Source: Diphasiastrum complanatum (lineage: Eukaryota > Streptophyta > Lycopodiopsida > Lycopodiales > Lycopodiaceae). From it: a stretch of 64,000 nucleotides of DNA. Position 1 is the first letter of the stretch. Every line of letters begins with the position of its first letter. The stretch spans positions 43,890,612 to 43,954,611 of the forward strand of contig CM055110.1 in NCBI GenBank assembly GCA_029204225.1, given 5' to 3'. The translations under genes and the position numbers were made by a program. The notes under the pieces are model-generated. The model made no database searches, had not been told where the DNA came from, and worked only from the letters and a program-made list of their open reading frames with translations. Positions 1 to 11,374 of the stretch are shown one piece after another.

Positions 1-1084
1 CAGAACCTCAATTGCACCCAAGATAGAAAGCTCTCTCTCTCTCTCTCTGTCTCTCTTGCTCTTTGAATTAGGGCCACACGTGCCCCAATCAAATGGAAAT
101 AACGAGTGTTTTACCATCACTTATCCATGGAGATACCATCACTTACTCGATGGCGTTCTCTCTCTCTCTCTCTCCTCAAACTTTGTTTGGTGACTTGTTC
201 TGCATCCTGTGGGAATTCTCTCCGAGTGATTGTATGCAATAACTTTTATTTATGTTTTCTAATAGAGGTGACAAACATGAAGTATATGTATTATGAAGGA
301 GCCGGGCATTGGCCATTTTGCCTGGTAAGGATTTTTAAAAAAAATTGGACGAGGCCCGAAGGAGCCGAGCCTAAATTTTTTTGGAAAGCCGAACCGGGCA
401 GAATGGCCTGTGCCCGACTCATTCCATTGCATAATGGAGTCTTTGACTTTTCCACATGCCATTTACAAAGCATAATCAACAGGGTGGATTTTTTTGGACC
501 AATGAGAAACTGCCACATGGCAGTCTGACGCGCACAGTCTGACTCGGACTGATGCGCGTTTGTAATGTGCTTCAAAATTTTGAAATTCTTTTAAAAAAAT
601 CCACTGACATTTTATGCTTTTTAAAAAGCCCAAAAACTGGGCGTAATCAGCACAAAGAATCCATTACGTATGTTTTACATTGATTCACAAAAACTAATCG
701 CATGGCAACATATCAAGCACAATGCTTTGGCGTTGACCATAGTCTACACAGGCATTGATCAAACCATCAAAATTCATCATTTTTAAATGGGGATATAAAG
801 AAGTAGATATTGACATGTATATTGACATTGATGAGGACTAGAAAGCCTTGGTATATACCTTGGTACACTATAGACTCTGATTTTGTGAGTTTCTTGGAAG
901 GATATGTTTATCAATACAATGAATCTGATTTTCTGTCTATCAACAACAAGGCACCATACATATAAGTAAAAACCAAATTGATATATTGTTACAATAACTT
1001 GACAGATTATTTACTATTCAACAATGTATCATGCATAGTAGCTTTTGTGTGCATGCCAATTAATAAAACAAATACAATCACATG
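1..1084. other. Left flank, no gene recognised
   Basis: AT-rich DNA with two pure CT tracts (30-48 and 157-174). Short open frames around 106-575 overlap on both strands and match nothing I recognise. This is the sequence into which the CATTAG element starting at 1085 appears to have inserted. Confidence 0.5.
30..174. repeat. Two (CT)n microsatellites
   Basis: Uninterrupted CT runs at 30-48 and 157-174, with looser CT-rich sequence between about 49 and 60. Simple sequence repeats; no other role visible. Confidence 0.9.
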
Positions 1085-1204
1085 CATTAGAGGAGTTCTC
1101 AATATCAAAAAGACCCTTTGTAAAGATACTTTTATTTTTTTCTTTAGTTTCGACCGTCACCAGGCCCAATCAAAATGCACAGATTTGAAATCTACGTAAC
1201 GTAG
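1085..1204 (+). repeat. CATTAG element copy 1, AB-side terminal inverted repeat and subterminal region
   Basis: The end begins CATTAGAGGAGTTCTC and continues to an ACCCTTTGTAAAGAT block. It matches the D-side end at 15665 with one mismatch in about 35 bases, and more loosely the AB-side end of copy 2 at 21136. A subterminal TCTACGTAACGT motif at about 1190 recurs about the same distance inside the orphan end at 45072. These shared ends show this is the boundary of a DNA transposon. Confidence 0.8.
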
Positions 1205-1548
1205 TTCAAATTAACTAAAAGATAAAAATGCAATATAGAAAACTTTGAATTTGTGTCCGGGCAGCATGGACGTATCCCATTGGTTTCTTCTTCCTGCCCG
1301 ACACGTGCTAATATGCCCGACGTCAATACCTCAAGTTAAAGTTACTTGACTATGTTGGTTAGTATAATGAAATTTTCTAACTATACTAGTTACAGTTATA
1401 GAAATATAGTATGTACAGTTACATAAAATATGGTATACGCAGTAACTGTGACTATGTTGGCATTCACATTAGATTAAATGTGATACGAAAAATTGAAATT
1501 AAGTATCATATCAGAGAGATTTTTGGCGCCCAAGCTTTGAAAATAGCA

Positions 1549-2939
1549 ATGGCAAGGAGACCCAGATCTACAATCGATTCTGTGATTCTTTACAATGAGA
1601 AAGATGAAGCTGATAACTGGAAGCCAACAAAATATATGAAGAACTCATGGGTATTGCTGCATCCATCATCAAAGGGCAATTTTCGACAAAAGAAAAGAGC
1701 AAAAATGACTTACAAATCTTATTGGAAAGCAAAAATTTTGGAGTTTAAAACTACCCCGGGAGGTCAATCTATATCAGAAGTCTTAGTACAACATGTATAT
1801 ATGCATTCAGAAATCAAAGTACATGATATCAATCCTCATGATCATCAAAAATGTAATTGTAAGTGTATAAAAACATATGCACTCTACAACAATCATAGGT
1901 GATTTTCTTTATTGATGCTCTTCAGATTATGATTTAAATGCTTCAACATTGTTTTTTTCTTTCAGATTTATATCCATCATGCATAAGAGAATGGGAGCCA
2001 GCATAATCACTTGCAAGAATATTGGACGTGATTCACTCTAATGTTGGAAAGCTGCAATACGGAGGAAGAAGTCCAAAGGAACTTGTAGATTGTAGTCTCT
2101 ATTTTTATGAATCTTTATATATGTTACAAACAGATGGAGGTTTTGGCAAGCTCGAAGCAATTCCATTGCCTAGTTTTCAAAGTGATGAGTGGCCTACTCC
2201 TGACAGCATTGTTTCTGAATCCTTCAGATGCAAGCTACTAATTGATATTATAAATGTTATGAAGATAAGCACAGGCTCGAAAATTGTTCACCTAAGTTGG
2301 TTTATCTCATTACATATATTTGTTGATTTTTTCTCGCGTGCTAGTGTTCGTAGGACACCAACTTTATTTGTTTGCAAGGATTTATCAGATGAGACTTTGT
2401 TAGATCTCATGGATCAAGGCTGGGATAGTAAAAGAAATAATGACATAGAATGCAGGATTAAAAAGTCCCCAATGATCTTTCGTTATCACATCGAAAAGCA
2501 AATGCTCAGTCTCACATTTAGCTACCAAGAGTTACAAGAAAATTGAAGGTACATGGCTACCACTGGATAAAGACTTTGATCTAAATGGTCACACAAACCA
2601 AATGGACATAAGCATTATCTACAATGAGGAATATTTTACTATGGTTGAGGTGGAAGAACATTGGAAGCTTGATTTTATCATAATAGAGCTCATGCTATTA
2701 CAAACCAATCTACCAACATATTTCAGATTTATCATCAACGGAAGACTCATAAGTACTTTATGTTTATTGCCATGTCAAAATAGAACAAAATAATAGACAA
2801 TGTCATGATTTACAATTGCACATTCACTAATATTTGTCATGTCACAGATGTGAAAAAGACAGGAGCTGATAACGTGCTGCAAAGATCTACCTACAACAAT
2901 CACCATTGTGGGAGAACAATAGTTTCAAATAAAGTTTAG
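1549..2939 (+). pseudogene. CATTAG element gene AB, copy 1 (unrecognised family)
   Basis: I do not recognise this protein family. Exon 1 starts at the ATG at 1549, which aligns with the start of copy 2 (21585); it holds NWKP, HPSSKGNF and a CNC end just before a GTAAGT donor at 1859. Exon 2 (about 1990-2750) carries IPLPSFQSDEW, LSWFISL..IFVDFF, RTPTLFVCKDLS, GWD and FRYHIEKQMLSL. Exon 3 ends at 2939. All these blocks recur in copies 2 and 3, with the same intron positions. Copy 1 has an early stop near the exon 2 border, a frame change near 2545 and a weakened donor near 2751. It converges with gene C. It could be a DNA-binding or accessory transposition protein, but nothing in the sequence proves this. 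Confidence 0.7.
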
Positions 2940-3139
2940 TAGAAATCTATGTATACACTCTTTCATTCAATAAATGAAAGCCCGAGTTGGGCATCAGTAC
3001 ATGTATTTTGTGCTCCCAAATTCATAAAATGGAACAACATTTGATATATAAATGTATATTTTTCTATGAATTCTATACATGTATATTTTTTCTATGCTAT
3101 CTATATATGTTTTGATCTTAATTTAGTACTACTACATCA

Positions 3140-4622
3140 TCCTTTGCACCATCATCAATAAAGAGAGGCTGAAGCCTTGCCCTAGCTAGTATACTCAAGA
3201 TGATTTATTGTCTGAATCTGTACACCTGGCTTGATGTGTACTCAGGAAGTGTAAACTGCAAAATAGAACATTCATGTATTAATAATGGCTAAAAACATCA
3301 ACAAAATAGAAAACTAATCATGATTCCAAAAATAAGAATAAACAAAATTTATTACCTTAGAAATATCAACATCTTTCTGAAGGTTGAACCACTCAAAAAA
3401 TAACTTGGCATTGTATAACGTGTACCACCCACAGCTGAATGAATCATTTTGCTGTGGTGACTGCAAAATAATTCAGCACAAAAGAAATCAATTATGAAAC
3501 AGAATGAATTAGAATGAAACAATTACATTAGAATACTGATTTCAATATGCTATTAAGAAAGACAGAGTTTACCTCCAAACTCACGATCTCCCAGTCCACG
3601 AAATGGGGAACATCTATAGGAATATATCTACTTAAATATGACAGATATATATCTACATCCTTATGCGTATTTTTCGCCGAATTCATCTTGACACAAAAAC
3701 CTTTGATACTATTATTTATAGATCTCTTAATAGAGATCAGGTTTAAACTCCAGTGGTCATTGCAAAATAAGATTGAAAGTACTTTAGCGGCAATTTTGAG
3801 AACTATTTAAATTGAAAATGTCAATGTTAATGCATAAAACAGGAAGAAGCACTTAATATATCTTACTTGGTATGATAAGGAATGACCAGATACTTTGTTG
3901 CTGGTGTGAATCCACTTGTTAGACACTATGACAATGTGTCATTATTCTCCTTGAAGGCCTGGAGCAGAAAGTTACTCAACACCAGCAACTCATTTGATGA
4001 ATCTCTTGCAATGTCAAATTGCAAGAGTGTCAACCCAGACTCTATCACAGGATCACTGATAGAAGTCCATCTGTCTTTGAGATCCAAGCAATCTAAAACT
4101 CTAAAATTATTACTAAAATCAAGTTCATCTAGTCTAAAATAAAAAGGAGTACCAATTTTATCTATAGCATCCAATATGTCTTTCTCAAATCTAAGATACT
4201 CATCCGAATCTATTTTTTTTTTTTAAATTTGGAGGAGGAGGAGGAGGTGGATGTGTATTATCTACAAGAATTAAAGCGGTATCCAAAACAATTGTAGCTA
4301 TATTTACAGCATTATCAACAACAACGTTATCTACAATTGATTCTGGATCAGGTTTCACAGAATCTGTGGTGTCTACAATCTTTGCTTTCTTTGGAGCTCT
4401 CTTGGGGCCACTCTGCTTCCTAGGATGCTTCGTAGGAAGATCAGTCCTATCTACAGGTGTTGGCCTGGGAGCAGAAGGCTGAGATACGTTTAACCTACAG
4501 AACCTACCCCTCATTCTCATCAGGAGCTGAAAATCCAGGGGCATTATTGTGACTCTCTTGAAATGAATGGCAAGCAACAATGAATCTTCAAAAGGTAATC
4601 TTCAGCAGCCTCCTGAAGGCAC
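3140..4622 (-). pseudogene. CATTAG element gene C, copy 1: H3/CENH3-like fold + Ulp1-like protease, 5' end lost
   Basis: Reading from 4622, the frame holds LQEAAEDYL (4618-4592), then after a small deletion an H3-type LAIHFKRVTIMPLDFQ block with RMRG. A basic and proline-rich linker follows (to about 4203). A conserved region ends in LVIPY near 3880. The next exon has the Ulp1-type catalytic pair His-Trp (3755-3750) in NDHWSLNLI. The following exon has Gln-x5-Cys (PQQNDSFSCGWY, Cys at 3433-3431). The last exon has YRFRQ near 3220. Spacing and order match C48 proteases, though the usual Asp-Ser is Asn-Ser (KMNSA). The histone tail and promoter are missing: a copia LTR begins at 4623 inside the histone fold. 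Confidence 0.75.
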
Positions 4623-5437
4623 TGAATTGGCAAAAATCTAGCTTGGTATTTTTTATGATAGAAGTTTGTAAGTGAATCTCACATGTGTGGAGGATGTTCC
4701 CACGTGTGGAGAATTGTAAAGTAAATCAAAATGTTTGATGTAAGGGTCTCATAGAATTTCATAGTCAAGCATTTGGGTGTAGGATGTTGATAGAGTCAAA
4801 TTTGGCATAGATGGCAAATTATCCATTTCCACTTGTAATGCCACTATTGAGCCAAAATAGAGCCAAACTTGTGCCAATTAGAGTGTAGACAAGTGTCATG
4901 CTTTTTTTTGATGAAGCTTAAGAGGTCCAATAGGATTTAGAGGTGGAACCTTGTGAGGTCCAATAGAAAATTGAGGTGTGCTTGAATATAGTCCAATAGA
5001 ATTTAGAGGTGCATGGATCAATGGTCCAATAGGATTAAGAGGTGGCAAAGTGTGATCCAATCATAGTTAAGCATAGTGGTAGCTCATGAATCTATTAGTA
5101 TCATTGTACTCCTCCTTTTGGATCTAATTGATTTTGAGATTGAGTGGATTTTGAGTGTCATTGAATTTCTAGCTTGCTCTCTCTACCCGAGAGCTCATGA
5201 TGGTTTTTCTCTCTCTACCTGAGGAGAGCAGATTGTTTGTACTTAGAATACTTTTGGAACACTTCCCACACGTGTGAGTGAGAGTTGGAAGTGATTGAAT
5301 GCATGTAGTAGCGTGTTTTTGCCATAGAATCAAAGATAGATCTTGAATCTCAATCTAGTCTTGATCTTGGTGCATCTACACACCTTAGGAGATCACAAGT
5401 ACATGTAGTGGACAATCCACACGTGTGAAAATCAACA
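4623..5437 (+). mobile_element. Copia-A LTR, first of a tandem array
   Basis: About 815 bp, running from TGAATTGGCAAAAATC to CACACGTGTGAAAATCAACA. It aligns nearly base for base with the LTRs at 7050 and 38051 (which start TGTGAGAAATTGG). It is followed directly by a primer-binding site. No matching target duplication is seen between its left side (GGCAC) and the right end of the array (ATTGC). Confidence 0.9.
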
Positions 5438-6134
5438 TGGTATTAGAGCCTACCTAAGGTTACCATGCATTTTGATCCATTTGAGTGAAAACTATTCATC
5501 AATCTTGAGCTAGAAATTGTCAAGGCCCATTTTCCTAGCTATCTTGTTCAATTTTGGATCAAAAGAGATCAAAGGACATTGATTGGGTCTGACCTGGTAC
5601 TGTACGGAATCAGGTGCTCAGACACGTGTGAGGAACATCCAATTTCAGTTTGGGAGTTCTCTTTCATGTTTGATCCAAAAATCTTGCTAGATGGCTTGTT
5701 TTGAAGCTATTTTTGTCTAGTTTCTGATGCAATCAATTTCATTCCATTTGGTTGAGCCAATCAAAAGCTATAAGCTTTTGAAGAGGGTTAGGTAGGGCAC
5801 CTAGACCTGGGTGAACACATTTGGTTTGGTCAAAAGATTGTTTGCTTGATCCAAAATCACAGTTGAATGCTTACCAATCTCATCTATATGTGATCTAGGC
5901 ATTGTTTTGAGATCTTAGCCATTTTGTTTCATGCAATATCATTGTATTTGAGTCAAATTTGGTTTCTTAGTGTATTTCACACGTGCTAAGAGTGTTTGAT
6001 CCTAACCTAGTCAGAATCATCTCACAGTTTGTTGCAAGATCTTGCATAGGAGATGGTAGCACACCATTATTGGATCCTATAGTGAGAGAGGAGCAACATT
6101 TTTTGTTCATCACTTTTATTTATCTCCACTTTAC
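5438..6134 (+). promoter_or_regulatory. Copia-A primer-binding site and untranslated leader
   Basis: TGGTATTAGAGCC at 5438-5450 is one base off the standard copia primer site complementary to initiator Met tRNA. The following 680 bases contain no long frame and match the leader at 7883-8626, apart from a short segment near 8440-8505 that is missing here. Confidence 0.85.
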
Positions 6135-7049
6135 ATGACTTCAATGAGTTCATACTTGTTGCAACCAAGTGAGAGATTGTCTACTTCCAATTATTCAATA
6201 TGGAAGTTGAGGATGGAGTCCATCTTGATACTCCAAGATGTGATGGACATTGTACTTGGGATTGAGGAGGAGCCTCAAGTCCTTCAAGAAGTACAAAAAT
6301 ACAAGAAGAGAGCTAGGATGGCTCTCCACTACATTAAGATGAATGTCTCTAATGAGATATTGAGGGAGATTGGTGATTGTTCTACATCCAAGGAAGCTTG
6401 GGATTGTCTCAAGTCCATCTATGAGACTAAGAACACCTCTAGGCTCCTCACTCTTAGAAATCAGATATTCCAAAGTAGTCAAAAGAGTGATGAGAGTGCA
6501 TCTAATTATGTTTTGAGAGTCAAGGATATTCATAGGGAGCTTGCATGTATTGGTGACTCAATCAATCAAAGTGAGCTAGTCCAAGTCATTCTCAATGGCT
6601 TGAGAGATGAATATGACAACCTTGTCCAATCCTATGCTATTAAGGAGGAGCTACCTAGTCTGGAGGCCCTTCAAAGTGTGCCTATTTCTGAAGAATCAAG
6701 ACAAGAGTACAAACTCTTGAGGATAAACACGCTATCACTCAATCATGATGATTGCAAAGTTCTATTTGCCAAGCACAAAGAGAGGAGTAAGAAGCAACAC
6801 CATCACTTCTCTAATGACAAAGCTAAATACCAAGATGGAGAGGAGGAGGATACCTCTCATGCTTCTACTTCAAATCTCAAGAAGAAGAAGATCAAGTGCT
6901 TTTATTGTGGCAAGAAAGGCCATTATGCCACCAATTGCTTCAAGAAGAAGAATCAACTCAATCAAGCCAACATCACCAATGAGAAAGAAGACTATATTGC
7001 AAGTGATGGAGAAGGCTCTCTTATGGCATCAAGCCTCTCCTCTTCCACC
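6135..7049 (+). CDS. gag: Copia-A gag, 3'-truncated
   Basis: Starts at ATG 6135 (MTSMSSYLLQPSERLS). It is a UBN2-type copia Gag: SNYSIWKLRMESIL near the N-terminus, CLKSIYE and LRVKDIHREL in the middle, a Lys-rich stretch, and a zinc knuckle CFYCGKKGHYATNC (CX2CX4HX4C) at about residues 255-268. Gag assembles the cytoplasmic particle. The frame runs straight into the next LTR at 7050 and stops inside it at 7073, so protease, integrase and reverse transcriptase are absent. This copy could only move with help from an autonomous relative. Confidence 0.9.
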
Positions 7050-7869
7050 TGTGAGAAATTGGCAAAAATCTAGCTTGGTATTTTTTATGATAGAAGTTTG
7101 TAAGTGAATCTCACATGTGTGGAGGATGTTCCCACGTGTGGAGAATTGTAAAGTAAATCAAAATGTTTGATATAGGGGTCTCATAGAATTTCATACTCAA
7201 GCATTTAGGTGTAGGATGTTGATAGGGTCAAATTTGGCATAGATGGCAAATTATCCATTTCCACTTGTAATGCCACTATTGAGCCTAAATAGAGCCAAAC
7301 TTGTGCCAATTAGAGTGTAGACAAGTGTCATGCTTTTGTTTGATGAAGCTTAAGAGGTCCAATAGGATTTAGAGGTGGAACCTTGTGAGGTCCAATAGAA
7401 AATTGAGGTGTGCTTGAATATAGTCCAATAGAATTTAGAGGTGCATGGATCAATGGTCCAATAGGATTAAGAGGTGGCAAAGTGTGATCCAATCATAGTT
7501 AAGCATAGTGGTAGCTCATGAATCTATTAGTATCATTGTACTCCTCTTTTTGGATCTAATTGATTTTGAGATTGAGTGGATTTTGAGTGTCATTGAATTT
7601 CTAGCTTTCTCTCTCTACCCGAGAGCTCTTGATGCATTTTCTCTCTCTACCCGAGGAGAGCAGCTTGTTTTTACTTAGATTATTTTTTGAATATTTCCCA
7701 CACGTGTGAGTGAGAGTTGGAAGTGATTGAATGCATGTAGTAGTGTGTTTTTGCCATAGAATCCAAGATTGATCTTGAATCTCAATCTAGTCTTGATCTT
7801 GGTGCATCTACACACCTTAGGAGATCACAAGTACATGTAGTGGACAGTCCACACGTGTGAAAATCAACA
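7050..7869 (+). mobile_element. Copia-A LTR, middle of tandem array
   Basis: About 820 bp, TGTGAGAAATTGG to AAAATCAACA. It joins the gag frame on the left with no polypurine tract and is followed by a perfect TGGTATCAGAGCC primer site. It serves at once as 3' LTR of the left unit and 5' LTR of the right unit. Confidence 0.9.
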
Positions 7870-8626
7870 TGGTATCAGAGCCTACCTAAGGTTACCATGC
7901 ATTTTGATCCATTTGAGTGAAAACTATTCATCAATCTTGAGCTAGAAATTGTCAAGGCCCATTTTCCTAGCTATCTTGTTCAATTTTGGATCAAAAGAGA
8001 TCAAAAGGACATTGATTGGGTCTGACCTGGTACTGTACGGAATCAGGTGCTCAGACACGTGTGAGGAACATCCAATTTCAGTTTGGGAGTTCTCTTTCAT
8101 GTTTGATCCAAAAATCTTGCTAGATAGCTTGTTTTGAAGCTATTTTTGTCTAGTTTCTGATGCAATCAGTTTCATTCCATTTGATTGAGCCAATCAAAAG
8201 TTATAAGCTTTTGAAGAGGGTTAGGTAGGGCACCTAGACCTGGGTGGACACATTTGGTTTGGTCAAAAGATTGCTTGTTTGATCCAAAATCACAGTTGAA
8301 TGCTTACCAATCTCATCTATATGTGATCTAAGCAGTGTTTTGAGATCTTAGCCATTTTGTTTCATGCAATATCATTGTATTTGAGTCAAATTTGGTTTCT
8401 TAGTGTATTTCACACGTGCTAAGAGTGTTTGATCCTAACTTTGCCCATACTCCATCATTTGATGTGAAGTAGATCTAGTTTTGGAGAGATTGAGATAGCT
8501 AGTGAGAATCATCTCACAGTTTGTTGCAAGATCTTGCATAGGAGATGGTAGCACACCATTATTGGATCCTATAATGAGAGAGAAGCAACATTTTTTGTTC
8601 ATCACTTTTATTTATCTCCACTTTAC
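7870..8626 (+). promoter_or_regulatory. Copia-A primer-binding site and leader, second unit
   Basis: TGGTATCAGAGCC at 7870-7882 is the consensus copia primer site. The leader up to the gag ATG has no coding sequence and matches 5451-6134, with an additional stretch near 8440-8505. Confidence 0.9.
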
Positions 8627-9080
8627 ATGACTTCAATGAGTTCATACTTGCTGCAACCAAGTGAGAGATTGTCTACTTCCAATTATTCAATATGGAAGTT
8701 GAGGATGGAGTCCATCTTGATACTCCAAGGTGTGACGGACATTGTACTTGGGATTGAGGAGGAGCCTCAAGTCCTTCAAGAAGTACAAAAATACAAGAAG
8801 AGAGCTAGGATGGCTCTCCACTACATTAAGATGAATGTCTCTAATGAGATATTGAGGGAGGTTGGTGATTGTTCTACATCCAAGGAAGCTTGGGATTGTC
8901 TCAAGTCCATCTATGAGGCTAAGAACACCTCTAGGCTCCTCACTCTTAGAAATCAAATATTCCAAAGTAGTCAAAAGAGTGATGAGAGTGCATCTAATTA
9001 TGTTTTGAGAGTCAAGGATATTCATAGGGAGCTTGCATGTAATGGTGACTTAATCAATCAAAGTGCGCTAGTCCAAGTCA
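8627..9080 (+). pseudogene. gag: Copia-A gag, second unit, truncated
   Basis: ATG at 8627; the first 151 residues are almost the same as the gag at 6135. The frame is cut after LVQVM by a junction into LTR sequence at about 9081, so the Lys-rich region and zinc knuckle are missing. It cannot make a full Gag. Confidence 0.9.
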
Positions 9081-9817
9081 TGTGTGGAGAATTGTAAAGT
9101 AAATCAAAATGTTTGAGATAGGGGTCTCATAGAATTTCATAGTCAAGATTTAGGTGTAGGATGTTAATGGTCAAATTTGGCATAGATGGCAAATTATCCA
9201 TTTCCACTTGTAATGCCACTATTGAGCCAAAATAAAGTAGGAGGCCAAACTTGTGCCAATTAGAGTGTAGACAAGTGTAATGCTTTTGTTTGATGAAGTT
9301 TAAGAGGTCCAATAGGATTTAGAGGTGGAACCATGTGTGGTCCAATAGGAATTTGAGGTGTGCTTGAATATAGTCCAATAGAATTTAGAGGTGCATGGAT
9401 CAATGGTCCAATAGGATTAAGAGGTGGCAAAGTGTGATCCAATCATAGTTAAGCATAGTGGTAGCTCATGAATCTACTAATATCATTGTACTCCTCATTT
9501 GGATCTAATTGATTTTGAGATTGAGTGGATTTTGATTGTCATTGAATTTCTAGTTTCTCTCTCTACCCGAGAGCTCATGATGGTTTTTCTCTCTCTACCC
9601 GAGGAGAGCAGCTTGTTTTTACTTAGAATACTTTTGGAACACTTCCCACACGTGTGAGTGAGAGTTGGAAGTGATTGAATGCATGTAGTAGTGTGTTTTT
9701 GCCATAGAATCAAAGATAGATCCTTAATCTCAATCTAGTCTTGATCTTGGTGCATCTACACACCTTAGGAGATCACAAGTACATGTAGTGGACAATCCAC
9801 ACGTGTGAAATTCAACA
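9081..9817 (+). mobile_element. Copia-A LTR, 5'-truncated, end of array
   Basis: Starts inside the LTR (GTGTGGAGAATTGTAAAG, roughly 85 bases in) and ends GAAATTCAACA at 9817. Gene E of CATTAG copy 1 resumes at the next base, so the array replaced the C promoter and 5' part of E. Confidence 0.85.
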
Positions 9818-10385
9818 ATTGCAACAAGAAATGTCGATTGGTTGAATATCAGAGTGGTTGTGTATTTTTCTTGTTAGTTCAGATCCCAGATGATGATGAA
9901 ATTTCTGTTGCTGACCCTCCCTTTTCATCATCCTCCGTTCAGTCAGCTATTAAGGACATCGGTCACTTTCTTATCGACACTTTTGATAGGGAAAGTGACT
10001 TTATAAATATAAATACTGATTCTCTACAAGATTCTTTTATTGGCCAAAATACATCTGCTGATGAATCCAACCCTACAGAGGATTCTAAATGTCTATTCAA
10101 TTTGCTTGTATATTATATTAATGACAATGTATATTTTACTACTGCTGATTTATGTAAATTTTTTACTATTGTGAAGACGAGGTTCTATGTTTATTATCCG
10201 GCACAATTTTTGAATTCTCCGAATTCGTAGATTTTAAAACAGATGATCTTGTTGCTGGTATTAGGGTTTCGATGATGAGGAGGGAATTATGACTGCTGAA
10301 GAATGCTTGACCAAGACTTTATCAAATATAGCTGAGGATGGGCGAGGCAGACCATCCGATGAAGAATTCACGGCATTTCAATCCT
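9818..10385 (+). pseudogene. CATTAG element gene E, copy 1, 5' exons only
   Basis: The first block, CNKKCRLVEYQ, matches HNKKCRFVDFQ of copy 3 (near 63945). After a probable short intron ending about 9885, the frame from PDDDEISVADPP matches copy 2: VYYINDNVYFTTADL here against LYFVNNECYISFNDI there. After a frameshift near 10170, CEDEVLCLL and FEFSEFVDF.TDDL match REDEILSVF and SEFFDIVEYSYDDL. It ends at PSDEEFTAFQSS, where a copia fragment begins. The rest of E is missing here; a matching 3' exon lies reversed at 19021-19310. The function is unknown. Confidence 0.65.
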
Positions 10386-10752
10386 CGTATGTGTATTATT
10401 TGTGTATCCTTTATGTTGAGAGTAATCATGGCAAATGCCTTGCCATCTCTCAATCTCCATTTGGTGATAATGGCTGCATCACCTTCTGGCTTGACTTTTG
10501 TGCCATCAACAACGTCTCACAGTTATTTGGCTAACAACATGACCTTCATTTTGAACTTCCAGAGATGCTAGTTCCCTCCATCGAGTCTCTTGATTAGAGA
10601 AGACTGATCCATTCTGGTTGAGCAAGATCGTTGGTAGAAGCAACGATTTCGAAATACTATTGGCTGCATGCTTGCTAGTGCAACATCTTGATAGAAACAA
10701 GACTAATAATCCGCAATGGAAGTAGATTACTAGAATGTCCGCTCTGATACCA
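10386..10752 (-). pseudogene. gag: Copia-B gag fragment with primer-binding site
   Basis: On the minus strand the primer site TGGTATCAGAGC (10752-10741) is followed by a degenerate gag start: NGSVFSNQETRW, then WKFKMKVMLLAK, and after a stop DVVDGTKV..WRLRDGKA. These are typical N-terminal copia Gag motifs. It is cut at about 10386, where gene E sequence begins. Confidence 0.7.
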
Positions 10753-11374
10753 TGTCAAAAATCAGTGGGAATGAGCAGAAGCTGGGAGCGAGTTTGGTGT
10801 GTGGATCGGAAGCACCATAGTTAGCAGCAGAACGTTCAAATTGAAAGATTCACAAATGTGCAAAGAACGATACAGTAGTAGGACTGAAAGATTGCACTTT
10901 GAGTAATATCAAAACAATGAGTACAATTGCTTGAAGTGATAACTTCAGCTTACAATTGTTGAGTGTGATAATGCTGGCTATTTTTGAATAGATCTCAAAA
11001 TCAGAAGAAGTTTCCTGATGAAGATTCTAGGATAATATCTTACAAAATATCTACAACTACCTTCTGTTGCAATTATTGCAACCGCCTCATTACAGTTAAT
11101 GCATGTACAAAGTGGGTGAACTGTCAACATGAAGTCGTTGGTTTGGATTTAGACCGACAGTATCGAAATTTACAAGCATCGTAAAATATACACTGACTTA
11201 AAAAATACCGACTCAAAAAATATTTCATTTTTTGAGTTGCTCTAGTATCAAAAAATTCTGAAAACTTCGATCCTGAATTTTTTGATCCCTTGAACAGAAA
11301 TTTGAGTCTTCTGTTCTGGTTTTTCAAGATGCTCATTATTGAATGGATTTGAGGCTGAGCATCAAATTCCAGCA
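10753..11374 (-). mobile_element. Copia-B LTR
   Basis: 622 bp; on the minus strand it begins TGCTGGAATTTGATGCTCAG and ends in CA just before the primer site. Its first 145 bases match the LTR start at 35236, which sits behind a polypurine tract, so both belong to one copia family. Confidence 0.85.

Noticed and set aside
6195-6533. 112-codon frame antisense to gag, repeated at 8687-9025 and 35408-35746
   Set aside because: Same sequence three times only because gag is repeated; it has no independent motif and lies exactly opposite coding gag.
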